From positions 1 to 54,236 of the forward strand of contig JARLJF010000091.1 in assembly GCA_031291335.1 (NCBI GenBank): 54,236 nt of DNA. The letters are read 5' to 3'. Position numbers and translations under genes: made by a program. Positions 27,429-36,259 of the stretch are shown one piece after another. This stretch comes from Pandoraea sp. (GTDB taxonomy: Bacteria; Pseudomonadota; Gammaproteobacteria; Burkholderiales; Burkholderiaceae). The first letter of the stretch is position 1, and the number at the start of each line of letters is the position of its first letter. Under the pieces are notes generated by a model. It was not told the DNA's origin, searched no databases, and saw only the letters and a list, made by a program, of their open reading frames with translations.

Positions 27429-28676
27429 CTAGTGCACGAAGCCGCCTTTGACGAACCGCACCGGGTCGTCGTCCATCTGGCGCAGCGTGGCGGTGAGCGG
27501 GTCCGCGCGAGGGGCGGCCTGTGCGCCGTCGGGCAGTGCGGTCGATGTCGTGCACATCAGGCCGCCGTCGGCCCAGCCCCGTCGTCCGGCGGGCGCGAGG
27601 GCACGCAGCCAGCCGTCGCGGTCGGCCAGCCATTCGGTGCCCGCGAGGCTCGACGAGGATGCGCCAGCGATCTGCGCGAAGACCGGCCACGCCTCGGGGC
27701 CATCGGCGATGCAATCCGCGCGTGCGCCGAACAACGTGGTGACGTTCGCGTTGAGTGCACGATCCGGCCGTTGTGACACCACCTTGCGCATGGCAGGCGT
27801 CTCACGCGCGGGCGGGCCGTTGTGTTTTACCAGCAGCGTGAGGAAGCGCGGATCTTCAAACGGCGGGGGATGGGCGGCATCCACGGCGACGACACGAACC
27901 CGTTGATTGCCACGCCACTCAGCGATATTCCGAGAAGGTGCGTTGGCGCATTTCACCGAGAGTGAAGGCAACGCAATCGGCACTGGCCAACTGCCGCCAG
28001 CGGCCATGCCGGCCGAGGCCGAGAGCACACGCATGTAGTCGAGTGCCGCCCAGATTTCACGGTCGCTCAGGCGTCCGGCGAAGCCGGGCATGGTCACGCC
28101 CTGATCGTCGCGCATGCCATACAGCACGTGCCAGAACAGCTCGCCGTCGGCGCGGCGACTCAGCAGCGCGCTCGCCATGGTCGGCGGCCAGCGGTGCAGC
28201 GTGGCGGCAAGCGGCCCTTCGCCGCGTCCGTCGGCGCCGTGGCAGGCAACGCACTGGGCGGTGTACACGCGCGAGCCGCGCGCGATGCTCTCTACGGTGA
28301 AGCCTGTCGGGCTTGTGTGGAAACTGGTCGGCACGGCGTCCGTTAGCCAAAGCGACGGCGATGGCCATGGGGCAAGTGCCAGCGCGCCGACGGCGGCGAC
28401 CAGCAGCCAGCGCCACGCACGTCGCCAGAACACGGCCAGCAGCAGGCAGGCGAGCGCAAACGCGATGGCCGCGAGCATCCACGCGAACTGGCGGGCGAGG
28501 GCGACATCGATGACGAGGTTTTCGCCGGCAATGCGCACGTCCCACGGCCACGCGGGCGCACCGTGTGAATCGTCGGTAAGGCCGAGCGTATAGAGCGTGC
28601 TCAGCCAGGCGGACTGCACGAACTGGAGCGCTTGCAGCAGGGCGTTGAGCCAGAGATGCGAAGGCGCAGACGTCAT
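27429..28676 (-). CDS. Membrane-anchored c-type cytochrome with extra C-terminal domain
   Basis: 415 residues. Two hydrophobic helices (about 65-83 and 88-105) precede a periplasmic cytochrome c domain: heme motif CVACH at 142-146, then GADGRGEGPL, and a likely axial methionine at 196 (VTMPGFAGRLSDREIWAALDYM). The last 180 residues are not a standard cytochrome. A stretch GTEWLADRDGWLRAL resembles the C-terminal strand of Sco/thioredoxin-like domains, and scattered cysteines follow, but no CxxxC is visible. GGAG precedes the ATG. The gene lies between the ABC ATPase and the second binding protein of the sulfonate operon, an unexpected place for an electron carrier. Its redox partner is unknown. 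Confidence 0.8.
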   Translation of the reverse strand: MTSAPSHLWLNALLQALQFVQSAWLSTLYTLGLTDDSHGAPAWPWDVRIAGENLVIDVALARQFAWMLAAIAFALACLLLAVFWRRAWRWLLVAAVGALALAPWPSPSLWLTDAVPTSFHTSPTGFTVESIARGSRVYTAQCVACHGADGRGEGPLAATLHRWPPTMASALLSRRADGELFWHVLYGMRDDQGVTMPGFAGRLSDREIWAALDYMRVLSASAGMAAGGSWPVPIALPSLSVKCANAPSRNIAEWRGNQRVRVVAVDAAHPPPFEDPRFLTLLVKHNGPPARETPAMRKVVSQRPDRALNANVTTLFGARADCIADGPEAWPVFAQIAGASSSSLAGTEWLADRDGWLRALAPAGRRGWADGGLMCTTSTALPDGAQAAPRADPLTATLRQMDDDPVRFVKGGFVH

Positions 28677-28757
28677 CGGGCGGGCTCCGCGGGGAAGCGG
28701 CCCGATGACGGCCGGTACATCGACTTCATCTGCTTCGTGAAACCACGTTCTGCACGA

Positions 28758-29612
28758 TTACCAGCTTGCATCGAGCCCCAGATGTCGGAGCGCTTCGTGG
28801 CGCAGTTCGGTAATGCGCGCGTCGCCGCGATGGCGCGGATAGGGCAGGTCGACACGCAACTCGGCCACGATCTTCGCCGGGCGCGGACTGAACACGATCA
28901 CGCGTTGCGCGAGGAAGAGGGCTTCCTCCACGTCGTGCGTGACGAGCAACGCCGAGAAGCCCGCGCGTTGCCACAGCTCGACCAGCTCGCTTTGCATCGC
29001 CAATCGCGTGAGCGAGTCGAGCTTGCCGAGGGGCTCGTCGAGCACCAGCAGACGCGGATCGTTGACGAGCGCGCGGGCGAGCGCCACGCGCTGCGCCATG
29101 CCGCCGGAGAGTTGATGCGGAAACGCGTCGGCAAATTCGGAGAGTCCTACACGGGCGAGCGCCGCGTCGACCCGTTGGCGTTCCTTGCCGAGCACGCCGC
29201 GCGCTTGCAGACCGAGTGCCACGTTATCGCGTACACGTCGCCACGGGTAGAGCGTCGGGTCCTGAAACACCACGATGCGCGACGGATCGGGGCGCGTGAT
29301 CGCCGTGCCGTCCTGCGTGATCGTGCCGCGTGTCGCGGTCTCCAGTCCGGCCACGAGTCGCAGCAGCGTGGACTTGCCGCAGCCGCTGGGGCCGAGCAAG
29401 GCCACGAACTCACCGGGCGCGACGTTCAGATTGACATCATCGAGCACCTGCAACGGCGCCTGACGCGTACCGAACCAGTGATCGACGCCCCGGATATCGA
29501 TCCGCGCGCCGGTGTCGTTCGCGGAGGCGGGCGTGTCGTTGACGGGATGTGCCGCCGCAATAGCGGTGTCTTGCCGATCAAGCGTAGGAGAGGGCGTAGC
29601 GACGCTTACCAT
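28758..29612 (-). CDS. ABC transporter ATPase, sulfonate/nitrate/taurine type (SsuB-like)
   Basis: About 284 residues. Walker A GPSGCGKST (74-82), Q-loop VFQDPTLYPWRRV with the WRRV feature typical of SsuB/TauB, signature LSGGMAQRVALARAL, Walker B LLVLDEPLGKLD and the H-loop LLVTHDVEEAL are complete. The first 35 residues are a nonconserved polar extension. I use the ATG at 29612, which has AAGGAA upstream and overlaps the permease stop by seven bases; a second ATG at 29633 is possible. It powers the adjacent permease at the inner face of the membrane. Confidence 0.93.
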   Translation of the reverse strand: MVSVATPSPTLDRQDTAIAAAHPVNDTPASANDTGARIDIRGVDHWFGTRQAPLQVLDDVNLNVAPGEFVALLGPSGCGKSTLLRLVAGLETATRGTITQDGTAITRPDPSRIVVFQDPTLYPWRRVRDNVALGLQARGVLGKERQRVDAALARVGLSEFADAFPHQLSGGMAQRVALARALVNDPRLLVLDEPLGKLDSLTRLAMQSELVELWQRAGFSALLVTHDVEEALFLAQRVIVFSPRPAKIVAELRVDLPYPRHRGDARITELRHEALRHLGLDASW

Positions 29613-30724
29613 TTGACGGTTCCTTTCTGCCATGCGAGCGCACGGTCACGCACGGTGAAGAGCAGTGTGATGACGCCGGAGAAGAGCAGAGCCATGACGA
29701 TCAGGGCGGCGTACATGTTCACGTACGAGGCCCAGCCTTGCGCCCACGTGAGGTACCAGCCGAGGCCGGACTTCACGCCCATCATTTCGGCGGTGACAAG
29801 CACGGAGAACGACGCGCCAAGCCCCATGAACAGACCGACGAAAACGTTCGGCAGCGCGGCCGGAATCGCGACACGCAGTACCAGAAACGCATCGGATGCG
29901 CCGAGCGTGCGGGCGACGTCGTAGTAGCTCTTGTTCACGCCCGCGACACCCGACCACGTGAGCACGGCGACCGGGAAGGCCGTCGACAACGCAATGAGGA
30001 AGGCGGCGGCCGAGTAGCTCGACGGAAAGAAGTAGAACGTGAGCGGCAGCAGGGCGGTGGCAGGCACGGGGCCGAGTACGCGCAGCACTGGATGCACCCA
30101 GTAGCCGATGGCACGCGACCAGCCGATGGATACGCCGATCAGAAAGCCGGCAATGGCGCCCAGTCCGAAACCGATGCCGAGCAGCTTGAGCGTATTGACC
30201 GCGCTTTCGCCGAGGCGTTGCCAGTCGTCGGTATAGACCTCGATGAGGGCTTGCGGCGGGGCGAAGAACGGCGTGGGCAGCGAGCCAGTCTTGGCGGTCA
30301 GGATTTCCCACGCGGCGAGCGCGAGTGCAATGGCGACGAGCCACGGGCCGGCGCGGGTGAGCGCCTCACGCAGACGCAATAGCGGCGGGGTGGCGCGGCC
30401 CGCGACCGACAGCACCGCGAGCACAGCGGCAACGACCAGTGCGACGACCCCCAGTTCGTCGGTGAAGGCCCAGTCGGAGAAGCCTACGACCTTGTTGGGC
30501 CAGCGCAGCGTGAGCGCGCCAAAGGCGGCCCATGCCAGCGCGGCGACGAACCCGGCGCCCCACAGCGCGGGCGTGCGGGGTGCGGCGAAGAGCTGATCGA
30601 TTTGCGTCTCGTCGAAGCGGGGGACGGGCACGCGCAGCGTTGTGCCCTCGGCCTGTTCGGCGAGTTCCAGCGCCCCGGCGGGGGAGGCCCCGCGCAGCGC
30701 GGCGTTGTCGAGAATGGCACTCAT
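29606..30724 (-). CDS. ABC transporter permease, sulfonate/nitrate/taurine type (SsuC-like)
   Basis: 372 residues, longer than the usual 260. Residues 1-120 form an N-terminal extension with two extra hydrophobic helices (GAGFVAALAWAAFGALTL and ELGVVALVVAAVLAVL). The BPD_transp_1 core follows, with the cytoplasmic-loop EAA motif SYYDVARTLGASDAFLVLRV and IPAALPNVFVGLFMGLGASF. The SBP gene ends 6 bases upstream; the ATPase overlaps downstream. It forms the membrane channel for the substrate delivered by the two binding proteins. The extended N-terminus resembles permeases of the NrtB/TauC subgroup with added helices. Confidence 0.9.
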   Translation of the reverse strand: MSAILDNAALRGASPAGALELAEQAEGTTLRVPVPRFDETQIDQLFAAPRTPALWGAGFVAALAWAAFGALTLRWPNKVVGFSDWAFTDELGVVALVVAAVLAVLSVAGRATPPLLRLREALTRAGPWLVAIALALAAWEILTAKTGSLPTPFFAPPQALIEVYTDDWQRLGESAVNTLKLLGIGFGLGAIAGFLIGVSIGWSRAIGYWVHPVLRVLGPVPATALLPLTFYFFPSSYSAAAFLIALSTAFPVAVLTWSGVAGVNKSYYDVARTLGASDAFLVLRVAIPAALPNVFVGLFMGLGASFSVLVTAEMMGVKSGLGWYLTWAQGWASYVNMYAALIVMALLFSGVITLLFTVRDRALAWQKGTVKW

Positions 30725-30730
30725 GGTCGT

Positions 30731-31774
30731 TTATCCCAGGACATTGGCGTAGACGTGCTGCGCCAGTTTCTGCGGATCGGTGCTCTTCTTGAGCACACCG
30801 ATACGGCGGAAGTCGTCGGCGAAGTAGGCGATCTCGTCGCGCAGATCGACGCCGGTCGGATGGTGCGAGTAGGTGAGCGTTGCGTACAGCTTGCGCAGGT
30901 CTTCGGGGCTGATCTTCGGCGAGTACTTGGCGAAGATCTTCGCGGCCTCGTTCGGGTTCTCGTTGACGAATTCGGTGGCCTGCACGATGGAGCGTGCGAG
31001 CGCGCTTGCGGCGGCGCGGTCGTTGCGCACCAGTTCCCCGCGCGCGCCGATCACGCAGCACACCTTGCGGGCATATTCGCCGCTCAGGTTCGTGGCCAGT
31101 TCAACGTAAGCGCCATTGCTGCGCTTTTCGAGCAGGTACAGATTCGGGTCGCCATCGGCAATCGCCTGAATCTCGCCCTTGTCGACGGCCACGCCGAGCA
31201 GGTCGGCGGGGTACTGACGCCACGTGATGTCGCGATCGGCATCGATGCCGTTCTTCGCGAGCAGGATCTGGAAGAAGTGCTTGCCCGGCGCGGCGAGATC
31301 CGACACGCCGATGGTCTTGCCCTTGAGGGCGGCGAGCGACGTCACGCCGGCGGCCTTCGCGCCGAGCAGACGCACGCAGCCGCCGTGCGAGCTGCCGATG
31401 ATCTTCACGTCGAAGCCGGCTTCGAGCGGCTTGAGCCAGCGGTGGATCATGCCGACAGCGGCGTCAGCCTTGCCCGTGGCAATCGATTCGAGCAACTGGT
31501 CGGTCGAGCCGCTGTAGTTGATGAGGTCGACTTGCAGGCCGTTTTTCTCGAAGAAGCCGCGTTCCTGCGCCGCGACGATCGGCGTCAGACAGAACGAGTT
31601 CTGGTTCCAGGCGAACGTGAGCTTGCGCGGCTGCGACCATGCTTTGCGACCGAGCAGGAGGGCCGGTGCGGCCAGTGCGGCGGCCGTACCCGCGCGCAGA
31701 ATCTTGCGGCGGCCCGTGTGAACTTTGCTTTGCGTCGTGACTTCCGATCCGTTGGCGGTGTGACGAAACTTCAT
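30731..31774 (-). CDS. Sulfonate/nitrate-type ABC substrate-binding protein, first copy
   Basis: About 347 residues. The leader has an RRKILRAGTAAALAAPALLL signal with paired arginines, cleaved near KAWSQ. The mature domain shows FAWNQNSFCLTPIVAAQERG, then FFEKNGLQVDLINYSGSTDQ, ADAAVGMIHRWLKPLEAG, GKTIGVSDLAAPGKHFFQ and AIADGDPNLYLLE, the NrtA/SsuA/TauA type-2 fold. The ATG at 31774 has GGGGAG at good spacing. It lies upstream of the permease and ATPase, so it is the cognate binding protein. The ligand, presumably a sulfonate or other organosulfur anion, is inferred from the neighbouring monooxygenase. Confidence 0.88.
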   Translation of the reverse strand: MKFRHTANGSEVTTQSKVHTGRRKILRAGTAAALAAPALLLGRKAWSQPRKLTFAWNQNSFCLTPIVAAQERGFFEKNGLQVDLINYSGSTDQLLESIATGKADAAVGMIHRWLKPLEAGFDVKIIGSSHGGCVRLLGAKAAGVTSLAALKGKTIGVSDLAAPGKHFFQILLAKNGIDADRDITWRQYPADLLGVAVDKGEIQAIADGDPNLYLLEKRSNGAYVELATNLSGEYARKVCCVIGARGELVRNDRAAASALARSIVQATEFVNENPNEAAKIFAKYSPKISPEDLRKLYATLTYSHHPTGVDLRDEIAYFADDFRRIGVLKKSTDPQKLAQHVYANVLG

Positions 31775-31855
31775 GGATACGACTCCCCTGTTGATTTCTG
31801 ATGGTTGTATGCGGGTGGGCAAAAAGGGCGTGCGCGAGACGCACGCCCCGCGACG

Positions 31856-32758
31856 TCAGTTGAGCAGGTCCGGCTCGGCAGCGACGAGTCCTTCATAGAG
31901 ACTTTCGAACGAGTACAGCGCGCCTTCGGGGCCGCCGACCTGGCTGTGCGTGTGGCGGGCGGTCGCCTCGTCGATCGGTTGCGGCGTGCCGGCGGCTTCG
32001 GCGAGCAATTGCGTGTGGGCAGCGTTCTCGAGCGCGATGTACCACCAGGCGGCGGCCTCAACCGTCGGGCCGGCGGTGAGAATGCCGTGATTCTTCAGAA
32101 TGACGCCCTTGACCGTACCGCTGCCGTCGGGCTTGTTCAGCGCCTCGGCAATGCGGTTGCCCTCGCTGTCGTCCACCACCATGCCGGTGAAGTCGTCGAA
32201 CAGCGCGTGGTCTTCGAAGAAGCCGCACGAGTCTTGCGTGAGCGGGTCGAGCGTGCGGCCGAGCGTCGACCATGCCTTGCCGTAGGTGGAGTGCGTGTGC
32301 GCGGCCGCGACCAGATGCGGATGCGCTTCGTGAATCGCGGCATGAATGGCGAAGGCGGCCTTGTTGAGCGGCCGGTCACCGATGACCGTTTCGCCCTTGG
32401 CATTGACGAGCAGCAGGTCGGAGACCTTGATGCGCGAGAAGTGCACGCCGAGCGGATTGACCCAGAAGTGGTCGGTCAGTTCGGGGTCGCGTGCGGTGAT
32501 GTGGCCGGCCAGTCCGAGGTCGAAGCCGTGGCGCGCGAAGATGCGGAACGCCGCGGCCAGACGCGTCTGGCGGTGGCGGCGCTCGGCCAGCACGTCGTTG
32601 CGCACGGCGGGCGGGTCGAACCAGAAACGCTGCTGCGGTGCGGCGTTGAGAACGAGTCCGGTCGGCGTGGTGCGGGTCGGGGCCGGGGCGGATGGGGACT
32701 GGGACGGGGACGTCTGGCGTCCGAACGTGTGGGTGTCGACGGGCAGAACGGCAGCCAT
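31856..32758 (-). CDS. Class II aldolase/adducin family protein
   Basis: 300 residues. The metal-binding set is intact: His-X-His in VAAAHTHSTYGKAW and a later histidine in ILKNHGILTAGPTVEAAAW; GLAGHITARDPE and FWVNPLGVHFSRIKVSDLLL are family-typical. Characterised class II aldolases cleave phosphorylated sugars; relatives such as methylthioribulose-phosphate dehydratase (MtnB) act in sulfur salvage. The first 45 residues are a low-complexity serine/proline stretch. AGGAGACA precedes the ATG. The gene lies 17 bases after the monooxygenase stop, so it probably acts on the same compound or a product. The substrate cannot be deduced. Confidence 0.85.
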   Translation of the reverse strand: MAAVLPVDTHTFGRQTSPSQSPSAPAPTRTTPTGLVLNAAPQQRFWFDPPAVRNDVLAERRHRQTRLAAAFRIFARHGFDLGLAGHITARDPELTDHFWVNPLGVHFSRIKVSDLLLVNAKGETVIGDRPLNKAAFAIHAAIHEAHPHLVAAAHTHSTYGKAWSTLGRTLDPLTQDSCGFFEDHALFDDFTGMVVDDSEGNRIAEALNKPDGSGTVKGVILKNHGILTAGPTVEAAAWWYIALENAAHTQLLAEAAGTPQPIDEATARHTHSQVGGPEGALYSFESLYEGLVAAEPDLLN

Positions 32759-32775
32759 GGGATATGTCTCCTGGG

Positions 32776-33873
32776 TCAGGCCGCGCGGCGCGTGGCGTCG
32801 TGTTGGCGATCGCGTTCGGCCACCAGTGTGCGCAGACGCGGAATCAGTTCACGGCCGTAGTCGATGGCGTCGCCCAGCGGGTCGAAGCCGCGAATGAGGA
32901 ACGTGCTCACGCCGAGGTCGTAGTAATCGAGCAGTGCGTCGGCGATTTGCTCGGGCGTGCCGACGAGGGCCGTCGAGTTCGAGCGTCCGCCGATGAGCTT
33001 GGAGATCTCGGTCCAGAGCACCTTGTCGAGGCGGGCGCCCTTGTCGGCGGCGGCGAGCAGGCGGCGCGCGCCTTCGCTTTGCAGTGCGGAGCCTTGTGGC
33101 AGGCCGGCGGCTTCGCGAATGGCTTTCGCTTGCGCGAGAATTTGATCGGCGCGGGCACAGGCCTTCGCTTCGGTCTCGCCGAGAATCGGGCGGAACGACA
33201 CCGAGAAGCGCGGCACGCGGCCGTGCACTGCGGCAGCGGCGCGCACGCGCGTGGTGATGTCACGCACCTGCTCGAGCGATTCGCCCCACAGCGCGTAGAT
33301 GTCGGCGTGCTTGGCCGCGACGTCGAGCGCGGCCTCCGAGGCGCCCCCGAAGAAGATCGGCACGTGCGGCTGCTGCACGGGTTTGACCTCCGAGAAGCCT
33401 TGCTTGAAGCGGTAATACTTGCCGTCGTGATCGAACGGGCGGTCTTCCGTCCAGATGCGGCGCAGGATATTCAGGTATTCGTCGGTGCGCGCGTAGCGTT
33501 CGTCATGCGAGAGAAAGTCGCCATCGCGTTCCTGTTCCGCGTCGGAGCCGCCCGAGATGAAGTGCACGCCGAGCCGGCCGCCGCTGAACTGATCGAGCGT
33601 GGCGATCTGGCGCGCGGCGAGTGTCGGTGCGACGAAGCCCGGGCGATGCGCCAGCATGAAGTGGATGTTCTCGGTCACGGTCGTCGCGTAGGCGATCGTC
33701 AGGGTGGCAGAGGGGCTCGTGGAGTGGTGCGGCACGAGAATGCGGTCGAAGCCGGATTGCTCGTGGGCGCGGGCGAAATTGCGCACATAGTCGCGGTCGA
33801 CGACCGGGCCCTTTTGCGGATGAATTTCGGATTGCTTACTGCTTTGAATCATGCCGATGATTTCGACGCTCAT
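32776..33873 (-). CDS. LLM-class flavin-dependent monooxygenase (SsuD-like)
   Basis: About 365 residues. Similar to alkanesulfonate monooxygenase: HFMLAHRPGFVAPTLAARQI, ATLDQFSGGRLGVHFISGG, ERYARTDEYLNILRRIW and PVQQPHVPIFFGGASEAAL align well in order with SsuD, and the length is close to its 380. Such enzymes use reduced FMN and oxygen to split carbon-sulfur bonds of sulfonates, releasing sulfite and an aldehyde. No flavin reductase (ssuE) is encoded next to it, so one elsewhere would be needed. AAGGAG precedes the ATG at 33873; upstream frame discarded. It is the first gene of the leftward operon. The exact substrate is unknown. Confidence 0.9.
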   Translation of the reverse strand: MSVEIIGMIQSSKQSEIHPQKGPVVDRDYVRNFARAHEQSGFDRILVPHHSTSPSATLTIAYATTVTENIHFMLAHRPGFVAPTLAARQIATLDQFSGGRLGVHFISGGSDAEQERDGDFLSHDERYARTDEYLNILRRIWTEDRPFDHDGKYYRFKQGFSEVKPVQQPHVPIFFGGASEAALDVAAKHADIYALWGESLEQVRDITTRVRAAAAVHGRVPRFSVSFRPILGETEAKACARADQILAQAKAIREAAGLPQGSALQSEGARRLLAAADKGARLDKVLWTEISKLIGGRSNSTALVGTPEQIADALLDYYDLGVSTFLIRGFDPLGDAIDYGRELIPRLRTLVAERDRQHDATRRAA

Positions 33874-33998
33874 GGACGCACTCCTTGTGTGGGGCAGGAC
33901 GCGTGCACGGCGACGTGGGTCGGCTTGCGCTACACGCCCATCGATCGGTAACAGACGGTGAACGGGAGTGAGCCTACGCAAACAATCTACGGCCGTTA

Positions 33999-34023
33999 AA
34001 TAATCATTTCCGCAAAGATTATT
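33999..34023. promoter_or_regulatory. 25-bp inverted repeat in the divergent sulfur-cluster promoter
   Basis: AATAATC (33999-34005) and GATTATT (34017-34023) are perfect complements separated by eleven bases, with partial symmetry inside (ATTTCC/GCAAA). It lies between the leftward ssu-like operon and the rightward monooxygenase operon, about 130 bases before the former ATG and 103 before the latter. It is a candidate operator for both arms; the regulator is not encoded in the cluster. Confidence 0.6.
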
Positions 34024-34125
34024 CGATATGGATGGTTGGGCGAGACCCCGCCGCGCCTTACGCTATGGGCACTGCGTAAGAAGGTGCGCCCTGCGCCAAA
34101 CGCTTATTTGCTTATTCCAAAAGTC

Positions 34126-35439
34126 ATGTCTTCTCCTGGCCAATCGCCGTTGCTGTCCGACGCCTCGTCGTCGCCAGCGAACCACGCGCCGTTAGGGGCT
34201 GTACTGCCCCTGCCGCGGGCCGATGGCCCGACACGTCTCGCGCAACTGGACGCCTTGCTGCCCGCCGTCACGCGCGCGCTTGCCGAGACGGCGGCGGCGT
34301 TCGACCGCGATGCGCGTTTCCCGTTCGAGAACTTCGCGCTTTTGCACCGTCATGGGCTGATTGCCGAAGTGGTGCCACGCGCGCAGGGCGGCGGCGGTGG
34401 CGGGCTGGTGGCGGCGCGGCGCATCATCGGCGCCCTGGCGGCGGGCGAATCGGCGACGGCGCTCGTGCTGACGATGACCTATCTTCAGCATCGTTCGCTG
34501 GTACGCACCAGCACGCACTGGCCCGAGGCGCAGCGACGTGCGGTTTTCGACAGCGCGGTGCGCGATGGGGCGTTGATCAATGCCTTGCGCGTCGAGCCCG
34601 ATCTGGGCACGCCTGCCCGGGGTGGCTTGCCGTCAACCGTTGCGCGCCGCACCGAATCGGGCTGGCGGCTGTCGGGCCGCAAGCTCTATTGCACTGGCAT
34701 TCCGGCGTTGCGCTGGTTATCCGTCTGGGCACGAACGGACGAGCCGGAGCCGCGTATCGGGGTGTTTCTGGTGGCGCGTCCTGACGGATCGCAGGATTCG
34801 CCGGATCGACAGGGCATTCGCGTCATTCAGAACTGGGACCACCTCGGGTTGCGCGCGTCGGGCAGTCACGAAGTCGTTCTGGAGGATGTCGACCTGCCGT
34901 TCGGCAATGCCGTCGATATTCGCTTGCCCCACGAGTGGGCGCCGGCCGGCATTGGTCAGCGCGACAACGATGCGCACATTGAACAACAGGCGTGGATGAG
35001 CGTATTGCTCGGCACGCTGTATGACGCGGTGGCGCGAGCTGGTGTCGATTGGCTCGTGACGTTCCTGAACACGCGGGTGCCGGGCAACCTGGGCGCGTCG
35101 CTCGCGACCCTGCCGCGCATTCAGGAGACCGTCGGCGAGATGGCGACGTTGCTGCACGTCAACCAGCGTCTGCTCGATGCAGCGGCTGAATCGGCGGACG
35201 CGGGCGTGCCGGATGACGATATTGCCAGTGGTGCGCTAAAGTTCACGGTAACGGGCAATGCCATTCGGGTTCTTGAACTCGCGTTGCAGCTCTCGGGCAA
35301 TCATGGACTTTCGCGTAACAATCCGCTTGAGCGTTATCATCGCGACGTGTTGTGCAGCCGCATTCACACGCCGCAAAACGACACCATTCTGGGCGCGGCC
35401 GGCCGGCGTGCGCTCGCTGCTTTCCGGGAATCCGTATGA
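34126..35439 (+). CDS. Acyl-CoA-dehydrogenase-fold flavin monooxygenase (SfnB/DszC-like)
   Basis: About 437 residues. The acyl-CoA dehydrogenase fold is evident: N-terminal helices with FENFALLHRHGLIAEVVP, the middle domain RKLYCTGIPALRWLSVWART and NWDHLGLRASGSHEVVLEDV, and the C-terminal helical part ending NNPLERYHRDVLCSRIHTPQ. Like DszC and SfnB, and unlike true dehydrogenases, it has a histidine-containing C-terminus and no obvious catalytic glutamate at the usual place, consistent with FMNH2-dependent oxygenation of sulfur compounds. The assignment to that subgroup is inferred. It overlaps the next gene as ATGA and leads the rightward sulfur operon. Confidence 0.82.
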   Translation: MSSPGQSPLLSDASSSPANHAPLGAVLPLPRADGPTRLAQLDALLPAVTRALAETAAAFDRDARFPFENFALLHRHGLIAEVVPRAQGGGGGGLVAARRIIGALAAGESATALVLTMTYLQHRSLVRTSTHWPEAQRRAVFDSAVRDGALINALRVEPDLGTPARGGLPSTVARRTESGWRLSGRKLYCTGIPALRWLSVWARTDEPEPRIGVFLVARPDGSQDSPDRQGIRVIQNWDHLGLRASGSHEVVLEDVDLPFGNAVDIRLPHEWAPAGIGQRDNDAHIEQQAWMSVLLGTLYDAVARAGVDWLVTFLNTRVPGNLGASLATLPRIQETVGEMATLLHVNQRLLDAAAESADAGVPDDDIASGALKFTVTGNAIRVLELALQLSGNHGLSRNNPLERYHRDVLCSRIHTPQNDTILGAAGRRALAAFRESV

Positions 35440-36092
35440 CCGCAGTTTTGGACGGCATCGCACTTTCCAGCGATTTGCCCGAACACGATTACGAGGCGCT
35501 CGATCCGTTGCGCAACTTTGTGGCGGCGTTCTCGCGGCTGCTTGAGCGCCGTCCGCACGAGACGACGCTGCTCGAAGAAGGGGCTGGCTTGCTGGCCCAA
35601 CTGGTCGCTCGAGACGATTGGCTTCCCGATGCGTTCGCGGCGCCGCATCCCGATCACTATCAGCAGTACCTGTTGCATTGCGATTCGGCGCAGCGATTCT
35701 CCATCGTGAGTTTCGTATGGGGGCCGGGCCAGCGCACGCCGATCCACGATCACACCGTGTGGGGCTTGATCGGCATGTTGCGCGGGGCGGAGGATTCGCA
35801 GCCTTACGTGCTCGACGCGCAGGGCGTGCCGGTGATCGCGGGCGAGCCGGTGCGTCTGTCGCCGGGCGACGTGGAGGTGCTGTCGCCGCGCCTGGGAGAC
35901 ATTCATCGCGTGACCAATGCGTATGCCGATCAGGTGTCGGTGAGCATTCACGTGTATGGCGCGAACATTGGTGCGGTGCATCGCAGCGTGTTCACCGAAG
36001 CTGGCGAGCGCAAGGGCTTCGTCTCCGGGTATGCCAATGCGCAGTTGCCGAACCCATGGGGCAGAGCGGCGCAGCGCGCCCCCAATAGCTGA
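35436..36092 (+). CDS. Cysteine dioxygenase-like thiol dioxygenase (cupin)
   Basis: About 218 residues. The iron ligands are His104, His106 (TPIHDHTVWGLIG) and His157 (GDIHRVTNA), the three-histidine facial set of CDO-type enzymes, with the right spacing. No cysteine follows the HDH motif at the position of the Cys-Tyr cross-link of mammalian cysteine dioxygenase, which is usual in bacterial members and also in 3-mercaptopropionate dioxygenases. The reaction is thiol to sulfinate with O2. It starts four bases before the end of the flavin monooxygenase gene (ATGA). Substrate cysteine, mercaptopropionate or another thiol: not decided. Confidence 0.85.
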   Translation: MTAVLDGIALSSDLPEHDYEALDPLRNFVAAFSRLLERRPHETTLLEEGAGLLAQLVARDDWLPDAFAAPHPDHYQQYLLHCDSAQRFSIVSFVWGPGQRTPIHDHTVWGLIGMLRGAEDSQPYVLDAQGVPVIAGEPVRLSPGDVEVLSPRLGDIHRVTNAYADQVSVSIHVYGANIGAVHRSVFTEAGERKGFVSGYANAQLPNPWGRAAQRAPNS

Positions 36093-36112
36093 GTCGCTGA
36101 CACATCACCGGT

Positions 36113-36135
36113 TGCGCTGCGCATGCCGCAGCGCA
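36113..36135. repeat. Small hairpin between thiol dioxygenase and rhodanese genes
   Basis: TGCGCTGC (36113-36120) and GCAGCGCA (36128-36135) with a seven-base loop in the 167-base gap. It could attenuate or protect the transcript. No U-run. Confidence 0.5.
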
Positions 36136-36259
36136 CCACATCGCGCGGCACGCGCATGGGTGCCTTCTGCCACAATGGCTGCCTGCTTGTACAGGCGGGC
36201 AAGCCCGCCATGCTCACACGCGATACCGAAGCCACGTTTGACGAATTCAAGGAACTACC

